DNA of 64,000 nt from an uncultured bacterium (GTDB lineage Bacteria > Planctomycetota > Phycisphaerae > Phycisphaerales > SM1A02): NCBI GenBank assembly GCA_903831295.1, contig CAIKXA010000031.1, positions 1-64,000 on the forward strand, given 5' to 3'. How positions within the stretch are numbered: the stretch's first letter is position 1; every line of letters begins with the position of its first letter. Shown piece after piece: positions 46,095-55,434 of this stretch. Position numbers and translations under genes: made by a program. The notes beneath the pieces were generated by a model. It was not told the origin of the DNA and searched no databases. It was given only the letters and a program-made list of their open reading frames with translations.

Positions 46095-47282
46095 GTGGAA
46101 CTTTCATCCATCAATTCAAAGTCCAACACGGCGCGACCAAATCGACGCGTTGCTTTGGGCGCGATGACGGGCACAAGTTTGGACGCGCTCGACATGGCGC
46201 TGGTGGAAATCACCGAGCGCGGCCTGCATTCATACGCCACGCTGTTGCGTCACCAAACATTTGATCTGGGCGCGCTGCGACCTCGCTTGCGCGCGGCTTC
46301 GCAAGGCAAAGCTTTTTCCGCCGGAGACTTCGCGCGCCTGGCGCTTGACTTTGGAAATTTCCACGCCGCAAGCGCACTTGCAATGTTGAAGGCGCACAAC
46401 AACGGCGGTCAAACAAATCTCGCGATTGATGTGGCCGGCATTCATGGACAAACTATTTTCCACGCGCCCCCGCTGTCGTGGCAAATCATCAATCCATTTC
46501 CAATCGCGCGCGCGCTGCGATGTCCGGTGGGCAGCGATTTGCGCGGCGCGGATTTGGCCGCGGGCGGTCAAGGCGCGCCAATCACTCCGCTTGCGGATTG
46601 GATTTTATTCCGTGGCCACCGACCGCGCGCCATTGTGAATTTGGGCGGCTTCTGCAACATCACGTGGTTGCCTTCAAGCGTAGACGACGCCGCAAAAATA
46701 CATGGCCGCGATGTGTGCGCGTGCAACCACATTCTGGATCACGCGGCGAAGTTGGCGCTGGATATGGATTTTGATCCCGAGGGCAGCAACGCCGCCAAAG
46801 GTTCGGTGCATCCACTTGCGGAGGCCGCGTTGACGCAGGCGTTAAAAAATACGGCGGCGCAAAATCGCTCGCTCGGTAGCGGCGACGAGGGCTTGGATTG
46901 GGTCAATCAATGGACGCCTCAACTGACTTCATGCGACCTGCTTGCAACCGCGGTATTTGCCGTGGCAAAGAGTATTTCGCAAGCCATTCTCAACAGCGAA
47001 AGTCCTTCGCACGAGGTGCTTTTGGCCGGCGGCGGCGCGATGAACGCAACGCTGTGCAAACGCATTGAGGAGTTGGTTCAACGCCCCGTGTTCAACACGG
47101 ATGTCGCAAGCAAAGTTCACATTTCGGCGCGTGAATCCGTGGCCATGGCGGTGCTGGCAACCATGGCTTGGGATGGGTTTGCGATCACGCTGACCAATGT
47201 CACAAAGCGTGCCGCGGCACATAATCGAGACGGGCTTTGGTGTTTGCCTGCCCCCGACTCCACCGAAGAAACACAATCTTAA
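46095..47282 (+). CDS. anmK: Anhydro-N-acetylmuramic acid kinase
   Basis: A 395-residue sugar kinase of the AnmK family. It opens [18 protein letters not shown] (usual G-M-S/T-G-T-S-x-D), has [69 protein letters not shown] and a catalytic Asp in [13 protein letters not shown]. It phosphorylates anhydroMurNAc released from peptidoglycan during recycling. GTG start at 46095. Ends 10 bp before phoB. Confidence 0.9.
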   Translation: MELSSINSKSNTARPNRRVALGAMTGTSLDALDMALVEITERGLHSYATLLRHQTFDLGALRPRLRAASQGKAFSAGDFARLALDFGNFHAASALAMLKAHNNGGQTNLAIDVAGIHGQTIFHAPPLSWQIINPFPIARALRCPVGSDLRGADLAAGGQGAPITPLADWILFRGHRPRAIVNLGGFCNITWLPSSVDDAAKIHGRDVCACNHILDHAAKLALDMDFDPEGSNAAKGSVHPLAEAALTQALKNTAAQNRSLGSGDEGLDWVNQWTPQLTSCDLLATAVFAVAKSISQAILNSESPSHEVLLAGGGAMNATLCKRIEELVQRPVFNTDVASKVHISARESVAMAVLATMAWDGFAITLTNVTKRAAAHNRDGLWCLPAPDSTEETQS

Positions 47283-47292
47283 CGCAACCGTA

Positions 47293-48042
47293 ATGAGCAG
47301 CAACACATTGCAGATCAAACTTGACCGCATGGAAAAATACTCCGTGCTTATCGTTGAAGATGAAAAAGAAATCGCCGAGTTGGTTGAGTTGCATCTCAAG
47401 CGAGCCGGCATTGAAACAACCATTGCACGCTCCGGCCGCGCGGCTTTGGAGTTGATCAAGAAATCCGTTCCCGACGCCGTAGTGCTTGACTTGATGTTGC
47501 CAGATGTGGACGGCCTTGAAGTATGCCGACGCATTCGGCAGACGCATGATCAGCGCACCATGCCAATCATCATGGTCACTGCCAAAGGCGATGAGAGCGA
47601 TATTGTGGCGGGCATTGAATTGGGCGCGGACGATTACATCACAAAGCCATTCAGTCCTCGCGTGCTGGTGGCTCGCGTGCAAAGCGCCTTGCGCAGAACC
47701 GGCCAAGCGCCGCCAGTTGAAAGCGATCGCATGAGCATGTTTGATGGACAACTTGTGATTGATTCAGGCCGCCATATTGTGCTGCTTGACAACAAGCCCG
47801 TGGACTTGACGTTGACGGAGTATGGAATCCTGCAATTTCTGGCTAAACGCCCGGGATTTGTGCGAACGCGCGACCAAATCATTGCGGCGGTGCATGGCCG
47901 GGACATTGTGCTTTCGAGCCGCACCGTTGATGTGCATATCACCGCACTGCGTCGCAAACTAGGCGCCGTTGGCGACTTAATCGAAACAGTGCGCGGAGTC
48001 GGGTATCGTTTTAGCGAGAGCCGAGAAGCTCTCGCTGAATGA
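47293..48042 (+). CDS. phoB: PhoB-type response regulator
   Basis: A 249-residue OmpR/PhoB regulator: receiver domain (VLIVEDEKEIAELVE; phospho-Asp in DAVVLDLMLPDVDG; MVTAKGDE; DDYITKPFSPRVLVARV) and winged-helix domain (LTLTEYGILQFLAKRPGFVRTRDQII, SSRTVDVHITALRRKLG, VRGVGYRF). ATG 47293 gives the normal N-terminus with a short leader. The stop overlaps the kinase start (ATGA). With pst genes downstream it is assigned PhoB. Confidence 0.92.
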   Translation: MSSNTLQIKLDRMEKYSVLIVEDEKEIAELVELHLKRAGIETTIARSGRAALELIKKSVPDAVVLDLMLPDVDGLEVCRRIRQTHDQRTMPIIMVTAKGDESDIVAGIELGADDYITKPFSPRVLVARVQSALRRTGQAPPVESDRMSMFDGQLVIDSGRHIVLLDNKPVDLTLTEYGILQFLAKRPGFVRTRDQIIAAVHGRDIVLSSRTVDVHITALRRKLGAVGDLIETVRGVGYRFSESREALAE

Positions 48043-49427
48043 AACCTATTTTCTCAACCGCTTTGGTATGGATTGTGGCTGCGCTGATTTCCATCGGCGC
48101 ATGGATCGCGTTCACAAGTGAAACCGCCGCCGTGATCGCTATTGGAACCGTGCTCTTGGCGGCCATTCATCAAGCGCGCATTGCCATTGATGTGGCACGC
48201 CTAAACGCGGCGCTGCAAAAATCTTTGACAAGCGACAGCCCCACTAGCTTTCCAATTTTTCGCCGACCATTGCTGGCGCAACTTTCTCGCCAGTGCGCGA
48301 CCATCACGGAGCAGCACGCGCGCACACGCAACGAGATTCACAGCGAACATTTGCAGCGCCAACTGTTCGAGCAATCCATGCGTGATGGCTTGGTGGTGCT
48401 TGACGCGCATCAACATGTGTTGTCGGCTAACGCCGCGGCCGCGCGTCTTCTAGGCTTTGATCCAACCGCCGCGCGCGGACGGTTGTTTCAAGAACTCAGT
48501 CGTATCCCAGAAGTAAATGCAATGTTGGAGGCCAGCTATAAAGATGGTCAACGCCGCCACGGATTGCTGGAGCCACCAACCGCGCCGGGCTCCATTGTGG
48601 ACGCCGCCATTGAAACGCTGCGCGATGATTCCAATCAGGCAATCGGAGCGCTGTTGCTGATCGCGGATGTCACCAGCGAGCAAAGGCTGGAGCGCATGCG
48701 CAGCGATTTTGTGGCTAATGTCAGCCACGAATTACGCACGCCCATCACCAATATCAAGGGCTACATAGAAACGATTCAACAGATTGGCTTGGCCGACCCA
48801 GGACAAGTGAATCGTTTCTTGGAAATTGTGGAGCGCAACGCGTCGCGCCTAGGCGCGCTGGTGGAAGATTTGCTTTCCATATCGTTTTTAGAATCAACCA
48901 ACTCAAAAGAGCGCGTGACAATGGGAAGTACGCCCATGAATACGTTGATTGATTGGGTGGACGCCGAACTTGGTCCCGCCGCCGAGGCGCGCGGCGTGAA
49001 ATTAACGCGAGACATTGAGAGCGACTTGCAATTGCACGCCAATCCGTTGTTGATCGAACAAGCGATTGGAAATTTGGTGAGCAACGCCATTCGCTATGCG
49101 CCGCGCGGAAGCGCAATTGAAATTTCAGCGCGAACGAGCGAATCTCCTGTCAACACTTTCAACAACACTGCCAACCCATCTGGAACACGCATGGCGTTGA
49201 TCACGGTGGCGGATCATGGACCCGGCATTCCTGAAAAACATTTGCCGCGATTATTTGAGCGCTTCTACCGCGTGGACACCGCGCGCAGTCGCGAAGACGG
49301 TGGCACAGGCTTGGGACTGGCCATTGTGAAGCACATCGCAATGGTGCACGGCGGAACAGTGACGGTTGAAAGCGCCGTGGGCAACGGCAGCCGATTTTGC
49401 TTGGCTATTCCTTTGGCAAAGCCATAA
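48039..49427 (+). CDS. phoR: PhoR-type sensor histidine kinase
   Basis: A 462-residue kinase. Two N-terminal hydrophobic segments (about 1-45), a PAS domain (about 110-180, MRDGLVVLDAHQHVLSANAAAARLLG), HisKA with the phosphorylated His in FVANVSHELRTPITNIKGYIETI, and HATPase with IGNLVSNAIRYAP, DHGPGIPEKHLPRLFERFYRVD and GGTGLGLAIVKHI. It senses phosphate through the Pst complex and PhoU and controls PhoB. The gene overlaps phoB by 4 bp. Confidence 0.92.
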   Translation: MKPIFSTALVWIVAALISIGAWIAFTSETAAVIAIGTVLLAAIHQARIAIDVARLNAALQKSLTSDSPTSFPIFRRPLLAQLSRQCATITEQHARTRNEIHSEHLQRQLFEQSMRDGLVVLDAHQHVLSANAAAARLLGFDPTAARGRLFQELSRIPEVNAMLEASYKDGQRRHGLLEPPTAPGSIVDAAIETLRDDSNQAIGALLLIADVTSEQRLERMRSDFVANVSHELRTPITNIKGYIETIQQIGLADPGQVNRFLEIVERNASRLGALVEDLLSISFLESTNSKERVTMGSTPMNTLIDWVDAELGPAAEARGVKLTRDIESDLQLHANPLLIEQAIGNLVSNAIRYAPRGSAIEISARTSESPVNTFNNTANPSGTRMALITVADHGPGIPEKHLPRLFERFYRVDTARSREDGGTGLGLAIVKHIAMVHGGTVTVESAVGNGSRFCLAIPLAKP

Positions 49428-49493
49428 AAAATAGTTGCACAAGGCATTGCGCTTGCAGGAGTACAAGCAAATTTCCAATTGATATTGCAGCAA

Positions 49494-49523
49494 TCTAACA
49501 AGTTTCTTAACACAATCTAAACA
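49494..49523 (+). promoter_or_regulatory. Pho-box-like direct repeats before pstS
   Basis: Three copies of a CT(T/A)AACA-like element (TCTAACA, TCTTAACA, TCTAAACA) have their AACA parts at 49497, 49509 and 49520, spaced 12 and 11 bp. They lie 55-80 bp before pstS, as PhoB/PhoP sites do, and resemble the TTAACA repeats of Bacillus Pho boxes. Binding by the adjacent PhoB is inferred. Confidence 0.6.
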
Positions 49524-49577
49524 TGTCGCGGCAATTCTACTGAAGCAGTTGTCCAGCCAATAATCCACAGGAACATT

Positions 49578-50576
49578 ATGAACATTACCGCCTCACTCGC
49601 ACTCGCATTGTTCGCGCTTCCAATCGCGCTTGCAGCTTCCATGCAAACCAGCGACGCCGATCTGAGCAAGTTGACGGGGCAAATTAAAGTGGACGGCTCA
49701 TCCACTGTCTATCCAATCACGGAGGCTGTTGCGGAAGATTTTCAAGCGCAAGCTCCTAGGACGCGGCCAACCGTTGGCATTAGCGGAACGGGCGGCGGCT
49801 TTAAAAGATTTTGCTCTGGCGAGACGGATATTTCAAATGCAAGCCGTCCAATCACCAAGACCGAATTAGAAATGGCCAAGTCCAACAAAATTGAATTTGT
49901 TGAAATCCCAATCGCGTTTGATGGAATAGCGGTTGTGGTGAATCCCACCAACACGTGGGTGACGCAATTAAATGTTGAGCAACTCAAAAAGATTTTTACC
50001 GCTGATTCACCAGCCAAGAAATGGTCTGATTTGAACCCCTCGTGGCCCGGCGACACCATCAAGGTGTTCAGCCCCGGAACCGACAGCGGAACTTTTGATT
50101 ACTTCAAGGAGGTCACTGTTAGCACAAGCGGAAAAATTCGCTCCGACCTTTCCGTCAGTGAGGACGACAATGTGTTGGTGACTGGCGTGGCCGGCGACAA
50201 GAACGCCATTGGCTATTTTGGTTTTGCGTATTACATTGAGAATGCAAGCAAATTAAAGCTCATTCCGATTGATGGCGGCAAGGGCGCCATCGCGCCAAGC
50301 GACAAGACCATCATGGATGGAACATACTCGCCCTTGAGCCGACCCTTGTTTATTTATGTGAACGCCAAGAGCGCGGCGCGCCCAGAAGTTGCGGCCTTTG
50401 TGGATTATTTTGTCTTGAACACCGCGGCCCTTTCCAAAGAGGTTGGCTACACGGCGCTACCCGCGTTGATACAAGAACGGGTCGCGGCGAATTGGAAGGC
50501 TAAGAAAATTGGCACGCAATATCTAGACGCGTCTGGAAACAAAGTGCAAGGCTCGATCGCCACCGTTTATAAATAA
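49578..50576 (+). CDS. pstS: Phosphate ABC transporter substrate-binding protein
   Basis: A 332-residue PstS. Signal peptide (TASLALALFALPIALAAS), then VDGSSTVYPITEAVAEDFQ, ISGTGGGFKRFCSGETDISNASRPI and SPGTDSGTFDYF, the phosphate-binding loops. It captures phosphate in the periplasm for PstCAB. AGGAA before ATG 49578. Three Pho-box-like repeats precede it. Confidence 0.93.
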   Translation: MNITASLALALFALPIALAASMQTSDADLSKLTGQIKVDGSSTVYPITEAVAEDFQAQAPRTRPTVGISGTGGGFKRFCSGETDISNASRPITKTELEMAKSNKIEFVEIPIAFDGIAVVVNPTNTWVTQLNVEQLKKIFTADSPAKKWSDLNPSWPGDTIKVFSPGTDSGTFDYFKEVTVSTSGKIRSDLSVSEDDNVLVTGVAGDKNAIGYFGFAYYIENASKLKLIPIDGGKGAIAPSDKTIMDGTYSPLSRPLFIYVNAKSAARPEVAAFVDYFVLNTAALSKEVGYTALPALIQERVAANWKAKKIGTQYLDASGNKVQGSIATVYK

Positions 50577-50704
50577 GCGACGCATCAAAAAATCCACGCA
50601 AGCACCAGAACAATGAATTTGATACGCCGCACATTGAGAATTGAAATGACTGCGGATTATTTTTTCAATCTTCATTGCGGACATGCATTGACAAGGCAAT
50701 CACA

Positions 50705-51685
50705 ATGAGCGCCCTTTCAGCCAAGGCCGCTTCAAGCGCGGTTGAGTTGGCTCGCAAAGGCGTGGCGCGCTCACGCCATGTACGTGACGGATGGGAATTT
50801 GCGATCCGCGGCTTGCTTGGCTGCACCGCGCTGATCAGTATCGCCATCACGGTTGGAATTATTGCAATTCTGCTGCGTGAAACCGTAGCGTTCATTCAAC
50901 TGCCCGAGATTGAACTTACGGATTTTTTATTCGGCACCACATGGAGCCCGCTGCTTGGCGCCGAAAAACATTTCGGCATTTGGCCGCTGATTTGCGGGAC
51001 TTTTCTGGTGTCCGTGGTTGCCGCCATCACCGCAATTCCGCTGGGTTTAATCACCGCGATTTACATGAGCGAATACGCCACCGCGCGCAAGCGAGCAATC
51101 TTGAAACCAATCATTGAAATTCTGGCGGGCGTGCCCACGGTGGTCTATGGATTTTTCGCGCTATTGGTGATCACACCCGCGCTGCAAGGCGCGTGCAACT
51201 TTCTTTTTGGTGCGCCGATATTTTCTGGCTACAACGCTGGCGCAGCCGGCATTGCCGTTGGCATTATGATTCTTCCAATCGTGGCGTCGCTGAGCGAGGA
51301 CGCGATGCAATCCGTGCCGCGCTCCTTGCGCGAAGGCGCGTACGCGCTGGGCAGCACCAAATTTGATGTCAGCGTGAAGGTGGTCACGCCCGCGGCGTTG
51401 AGCGGAATTATGGCCAGTTGCTTTCTTGCCATCACTCGCGCCATTGGCGAGACCATGGTGGTGGCGCTTGCCGCCGGCGGTTTGGCGCACATGACGCTCA
51501 ACCCAGCCGACCAAGTTCAAACCATGACGGCGTACATGGTGCAAATCTTTCTAGGTGACGCGCCCGCCTTCGGCGTGGAAAATCTTTCCAGTTACGCCGT
51601 GGCCATGGTGCTGTTTCTAGTCACGCTGTTGCTTTCGATCATTGGAAACATTCTTCTGAATCGATTTCGCGAGGTGTACGAATGA
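50705..51685 (+). CDS. pstC: Phosphate ABC transporter permease PstC
   Basis: A 326-residue inner-membrane permease with six helices. FGIWPLICGTFLVSVVAAITAIPLGLITAIYMSEYA and the coupling loop EDAMQSVPRSLREGAYALGSTK (EAA-type) are typical. ATG 50705 is chosen; the longer frame from 50675 adds a short leader. Its stop overlaps the pstA start (ATGA), consistent with coupled translation. Confidence 0.92.
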   Translation: MSALSAKAASSAVELARKGVARSRHVRDGWEFAIRGLLGCTALISIAITVGIIAILLRETVAFIQLPEIELTDFLFGTTWSPLLGAEKHFGIWPLICGTFLVSVVAAITAIPLGLITAIYMSEYATARKRAILKPIIEILAGVPTVVYGFFALLVITPALQGACNFLFGAPIFSGYNAGAAGIAVGIMILPIVASLSEDAMQSVPRSLREGAYALGSTKFDVSVKVVTPAALSGIMASCFLAITRAIGETMVVALAAGGLAHMTLNPADQVQTMTAYMVQIFLGDAPAFGVENLSSYAVAMVLFLVTLLLSIIGNILLNRFREVYE

Positions 51686-52683
51686 GCGGTATTTCCCTGC
51701 GAGCCAAGCGAATTGTGAAAAACCGCGCGTTTCTTGCGCTGTGCCTGCTCAGCACCAGCGCCACCATTCTTATTTTGGCGCTGTTGATTGCTTCCATCAT
51801 GGCGCAAGGATCGCACTTCTTGTTCAACAGCGACGCGCTTGGCGCGGTATTCGCCCACGGTGAACTTTCGCAGTTGACAAAAATTATCCGCTGGGATTTT
51901 CTAACAAATTTCGCCAGCCGCTTTCCAGAGAAGGCTGGCATTTATGCCGCGGTGATTGGATCGATGTGGGTGTGCGCCATTTGCGCGTTGCTGGCGTTGC
52001 CGCTTGGAATCGGAACGGCGATTTATTTGGAGGAGTTCGCCCCTAAGAATCGTTGGACCGCGTTGATTGATTTCAATATTCGCAACTTGGCCGGCGTTCC
52101 CAGCATTGTGTACGGCATTCTTGGACTGACCGCGTTCACTCGCATGTTTGGACTTTTTGGAAGCGACAAAAACAGCGCGCTTTCTTTTGGTCCAGACAAT
52201 GCATGGTGGCACATTCAATTTCCATTTGGACAAGGATTGCTCGCGGGCGGATTAACCTTGATGTTGGTGGTGCTACCGATTGTGATTATTTCCAGCCGTG
52301 AAGCGTTGCGCGCCGTGCCTTCCAGTTTGCGCCAAGCCAGCCTTGCCATTGGCGCGACCCAGTGGCAGACCGCTTCAAAAATCACTTTGCCGGCGGCAAT
52401 TCCCAGCATTCTTACTGGCGCCATTCTGGCTATGAGCCGCGCCATGGGCGAGGCCGCGCCCCTGCTTGTGCTTGGCATTCCGGTGTTCATCGCCAACACG
52501 CCGGACAATCTCAACGACAATTTCACCGTGCTGCCATTTCAAATTTTCAATTGGGCGGGACGTCCGCAAGAATCATTCCACCAACTGGCGGCGTCGGCCA
52601 TTGTGGTGTTGCTCATTGTGCTGATCTGCTTCAACGGCGTTGCCGTGTATCTTCGACAAAAGTTGCGCAAGCCATTGGCATGA
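51682..52683 (+). CDS. pstA: Phosphate ABC transporter permease PstA
   Basis: A 333-residue permease with six helices: [39 protein letters not shown], and the EAA loop [26 protein letters not shown]. It begins inside the pstC stop and ends inside the first codon of pstB (ATGA), so the three are tightly coupled. Confidence 0.92.
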   Translation: MSGISLRAKRIVKNRAFLALCLLSTSATILILALLIASIMAQGSHFLFNSDALGAVFAHGELSQLTKIIRWDFLTNFASRFPEKAGIYAAVIGSMWVCAICALLALPLGIGTAIYLEEFAPKNRWTALIDFNIRNLAGVPSIVYGILGLTAFTRMFGLFGSDKNSALSFGPDNAWWHIQFPFGQGLLAGGLTLMLVVLPIVIISSREALRAVPSSLRQASLAIGATQWQTASKITLPAAIPSILTGAILAMSRAMGEAAPLLVLGIPVFIANTPDNLNDNFTVLPFQIFNWAGRPQESFHQLAASAIVVLLIVLICFNGVAVYLRQKLRKPLA

Positions 52684-53579
52684 CCGAACAAGCTTCAAAG
52701 TTTCATCCTAAATCAAATTCTGTTTTATATAAAGCAACCAGCACCATGCCCGACACTCAACCCAATCTTGCAAAGCCCGCGCCCGCATCCGCGCCAATAA
52801 CGACCACGTCTTTGCCAGGCAGCGAACACATCACTCTTCGCGTGAAAGATTTTAACGCGTGGTATGGCGCGTTCCAGGCACTGCACAACATCACGCTGAA
52901 TATTCCATCGCAGCGGGTGACTTCACTCATTGGTCCATCGGGTTGCGGTAAGAGCACGTTCCTGCGCTGGATCAATCGCATGAACGACTTGGTTGCCAAC
53001 GCGCGCGCGCAAGGCGTTATGCAACTGGACAAAGACGATGTGCTTGACCGCAACTTTGACGTGGTGGAACTGCGCCGACGCGTGGGAATGGTGTTTCAAA
53101 AACCAAATCCCTTTCCCAAGAGCATCTATGAAAATATCGCGTTTGGACCGCGGCTTCATAAGCATTTTCACCGCAGCGATCTGGACGCCCTTGTGGAGCA
53201 AAGCCTGCGCGCCGCAGCCATTTGGGACGAAGTGAAGGACCGCCTACACAACAGCGCGCTTGGACTTTCCGGCGGCCAGCAGCAACGCCTTTGCATTGCG
53301 CGCGCCATCGCAGTTGGTCCAGAAGTTTTGCTTATGGACGAGCCATGCTCCGCGCTTGATCCGCGCAGCACAGCCAGCGTTGAAGCGTTGATTCGCGAGT
53401 TGCGTCAAACATTTACAATTGTGGTGGTCACGCACAACATGCAACAAGCCGCGCGTGTGAGCGATCTCACCGCGTTTTTCTTTGAAGGCAAACTGATTGA
53501 AGCTGGCCCGACTGACGGAATGTTCACCAACCCCAAGAACAAACAAACGGAGGATTATGTCACCGGCCGATTTGGATAA
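52680..53579 (+). CDS. pstB: Phosphate ABC transporter ATPase PstB
   Basis: A 299-residue PstB. Walker [10 protein letters not shown], the Q-loop [18 protein letters not shown], signature [16 protein letters not shown], Walker [14 protein letters not shown], and [13 protein letters not shown]. It powers import. I start at ATG 52680 because it overlaps the pstA stop; ATG 52746 would remove 22 non-homologous residues and is equally possible. Ends 27 bp before phoU. Confidence 0.93.
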   Translation: MTEQASKFHPKSNSVLYKATSTMPDTQPNLAKPAPASAPITTTSLPGSEHITLRVKDFNAWYGAFQALHNITLNIPSQRVTSLIGPSGCGKSTFLRWINRMNDLVANARAQGVMQLDKDDVLDRNFDVVELRRRVGMVFQKPNPFPKSIYENIAFGPRLHKHFHRSDLDALVEQSLRAAAIWDEVKDRLHNSALGLSGGQQQRLCIARAIAVGPEVLLMDEPCSALDPRSTASVEALIRELRQTFTIVVVTHNMQQAARVSDLTAFFFEGKLIEAGPTDGMFTNPKNKQTEDYVTGRFG

Positions 53580-53606
53580 TCCAACGCGCCCACGCATAAA
53601 AATAAA

Positions 53607-54266
53607 ATGGCAGTAGACCTACGAAATGAAATGGTGGATTTGCGTCGCAACTTGTTGGCCATGGGCGCCATGGTGGAGCAACGCGTGACGCGCGTGATTG
53701 AAGTGATGATTGATGGCGACTTGCAATTGGCGGAGGTTGTGCGCGCCGGCGACGCCGAAGTGGATCAAATGGAACTTGACCTTGAAGCCACCTGCATGCG
53801 CCTGCTTGCGCTGGCGCAACCCGTGGCTGGTGATTTGCGGCTGATTCTTGCTGTGATTCGCATTAGCAACGAGCTGGAGCGCATCGCGGATTTGGCGCGC
53901 GGCATTGCAAAAAAACTAATCAAGCTGGGCGCAGCCGATGGCCCGCCACTTCCGCCAGCCATGATTGATCTTGCATTTGCAAGCCGCACCATGCTCAGCG
54001 ATGTTTTAGCCGCCATGAGCAACGAGGACGCGTCGCTGTGCCGCCAAGTGCGCCGCGCCGATCAGCGTGTGGACGATTTGCACAAGGAAGTTCTGCAGTG
54101 GGCGCGCCAAGAAATCCCACGCGACGTGGCCACATCGGGCCAGACCATTGAGATGCTCACCATTGCGCAACGCTTTGAACGCATCGCCGATATGACCACA
54201 AACATCGCGGAGGACGTGATCTTTTTGGTTGAGGGCCGCATTGTGCGCCACGCGCCGGATGCTTGA
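53607..54266 (+). CDS. phoU: Phosphate-signalling regulator PhoU
   Basis: A 219-residue protein of two three-helix bundles. Duplicated E/DxxxD metal-binding motifs are seen in AGDAEVDQMELDLE with RISNELERIADLARG and RRADQRVDDLHKE with FERIADMTTNIAEDVIFL. It restrains PhoR through PstB when phosphate is sufficient. Completes the phoBR-pstSCAB-phoU cluster. Converges on a TIM-barrel gene 6 bp away. Confidence 0.93.
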   Translation: MAVDLRNEMVDLRRNLLAMGAMVEQRVTRVIEVMIDGDLQLAEVVRAGDAEVDQMELDLEATCMRLLALAQPVAGDLRLILAVIRISNELERIADLARGIAKKLIKLGAADGPPLPPAMIDLAFASRTMLSDVLAAMSNEDASLCRQVRRADQRVDDLHKEVLQWARQEIPRDVATSGQTIEMLTIAQRFERIADMTTNIAEDVIFLVEGRIVRHAPDA

Positions 54267-54272
54267 TAACGC

Positions 54273-55265
54273 TCACACCCACCACGGCTTCGCGGCCTTC
54301 TCGTGAATAACACAATCGTGCAGGAAATTGGCCGCTTTTACGAAGCCTTCTTCGGTGCTCATCAGCGCGTCCTCATGCTCAATGCTTAACACGTGGTCGT
54401 AGCCGTAGCGGCGCAACATGGACACAAACGGTTTCCAAAATTCGTGGCCGTGACCCTCGCCACAGGCGCGAAAATTCCACGCGCGCTCGTTTAAATGGCC
54501 ATACGGACGCGTGTCCAAGTAGCCATTGCGCGGACCTTCATGCGGATCAAGTTGCGTGTCCTTGGCGTGCACATGAAAAAGCAAGCCAGCCTCGCCAAGA
54601 TCGCGCGCGGCAAGAACGGGATCAATGCCCTGCCAAAATAAATGCGACGGATCCAAGTTCACACCCAAGCGGCACTTGCCCTTCACGCCCGAGGCCTTCA
54701 TGGCGGCGCGCGAAAGCTTGATCATGGTGTGCGAGTTGTACACGCAGAAACCTGGATGCGGCTCGAGCGCGGTGCGAACATCAAACTTGGCGCAATACTT
54801 TATTGCGCGCGCCCAATACGGCACAAGAACTTTGTTCCATTGATAATCCAGAATCTGTAGAAAGTCGCTGGGCCACGGACACGTCACCCAATTTGGAGTG
54901 GTGTCGCGCGCGCTGCCGCCGGGGCAACCGCTGAACGTGATCACAATGTCGGTGCCAAGTTTGGGCGCAAGTTGCACGGCGGTTTCCCAGGCGCCGTGAT
55001 GGTCGCGTGCAATTTTCTTATCTGGGTGAATGGGATTTCCATGAACTGAAAGCGCGCTCAGTGTGAGGCCGAACTCGCGCAAAATTCCTTTGATGCGGTC
55101 TTGTTCTTTGGCGCTAGCCAGAACTTTCTTGGCGTCAAAAAAACCTTTGCCTGGATAGGCGCCCGCGGGCAACTCGATTGCATCAAGCCCGTGCTCCGCA
55201 AGAAATTGACAGACTTTTTCAAGTGGCCGGCCGGTGAACAACGCGCTCATAACTCCTAATTTCAT
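54273..55265 (-). CDS. Sugar phosphate isomerase/epimerase (xylose isomerase-like TIM barrel)
   Basis: A 330-residue AP-endonuclease-2-type barrel. It starts MKLGVMSALFTGRPLEKV, has GLDAIELPAGAYPG, VITFSGCPGG, ALEPHPGFCVYN, LGVNLDPSHLFWQG, LFHVHAKDTQ and VLSIEHEDALMS, which supply the metal-binding Glu/Asp/His/Glu set. Such enzymes isomerise or epimerise free sugars or inositols and are abundant in planctomycetes. AGGAG seven bases before ATG 55265 sets the start. Substrate unknown. Confidence 0.87.
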   Translation of the reverse strand: MKLGVMSALFTGRPLEKVCQFLAEHGLDAIELPAGAYPGKGFFDAKKVLASAKEQDRIKGILREFGLTLSALSVHGNPIHPDKKIARDHHGAWETAVQLAPKLGTDIVITFSGCPGGSARDTTPNWVTCPWPSDFLQILDYQWNKVLVPYWARAIKYCAKFDVRTALEPHPGFCVYNSHTMIKLSRAAMKASGVKGKCRLGVNLDPSHLFWQGIDPVLAARDLGEAGLLFHVHAKDTQLDPHEGPRNGYLDTRPYGHLNERAWNFRACGEGHGHEFWKPFVSMLRRYGYDHVLSIEHEDALMSTEEGFVKAANFLHDCVIHEKAAKPWWV

Positions 55266-55434
55266 AGTGGTTCTCCTATGCAAACGCTACACGAAATGCG
55301 CCGAGTTGAGCGAGCTGATGCGGCGCTGAAATTTGGATTTGCATTGCGTTGTAGGAGCGATTGAAAGCCCCTTTGATAGCGCGGAGAAAGCGCCATTGAA
55401 ATGGCAGTTGGCATGGGTGCCAATCCATGTCAGA

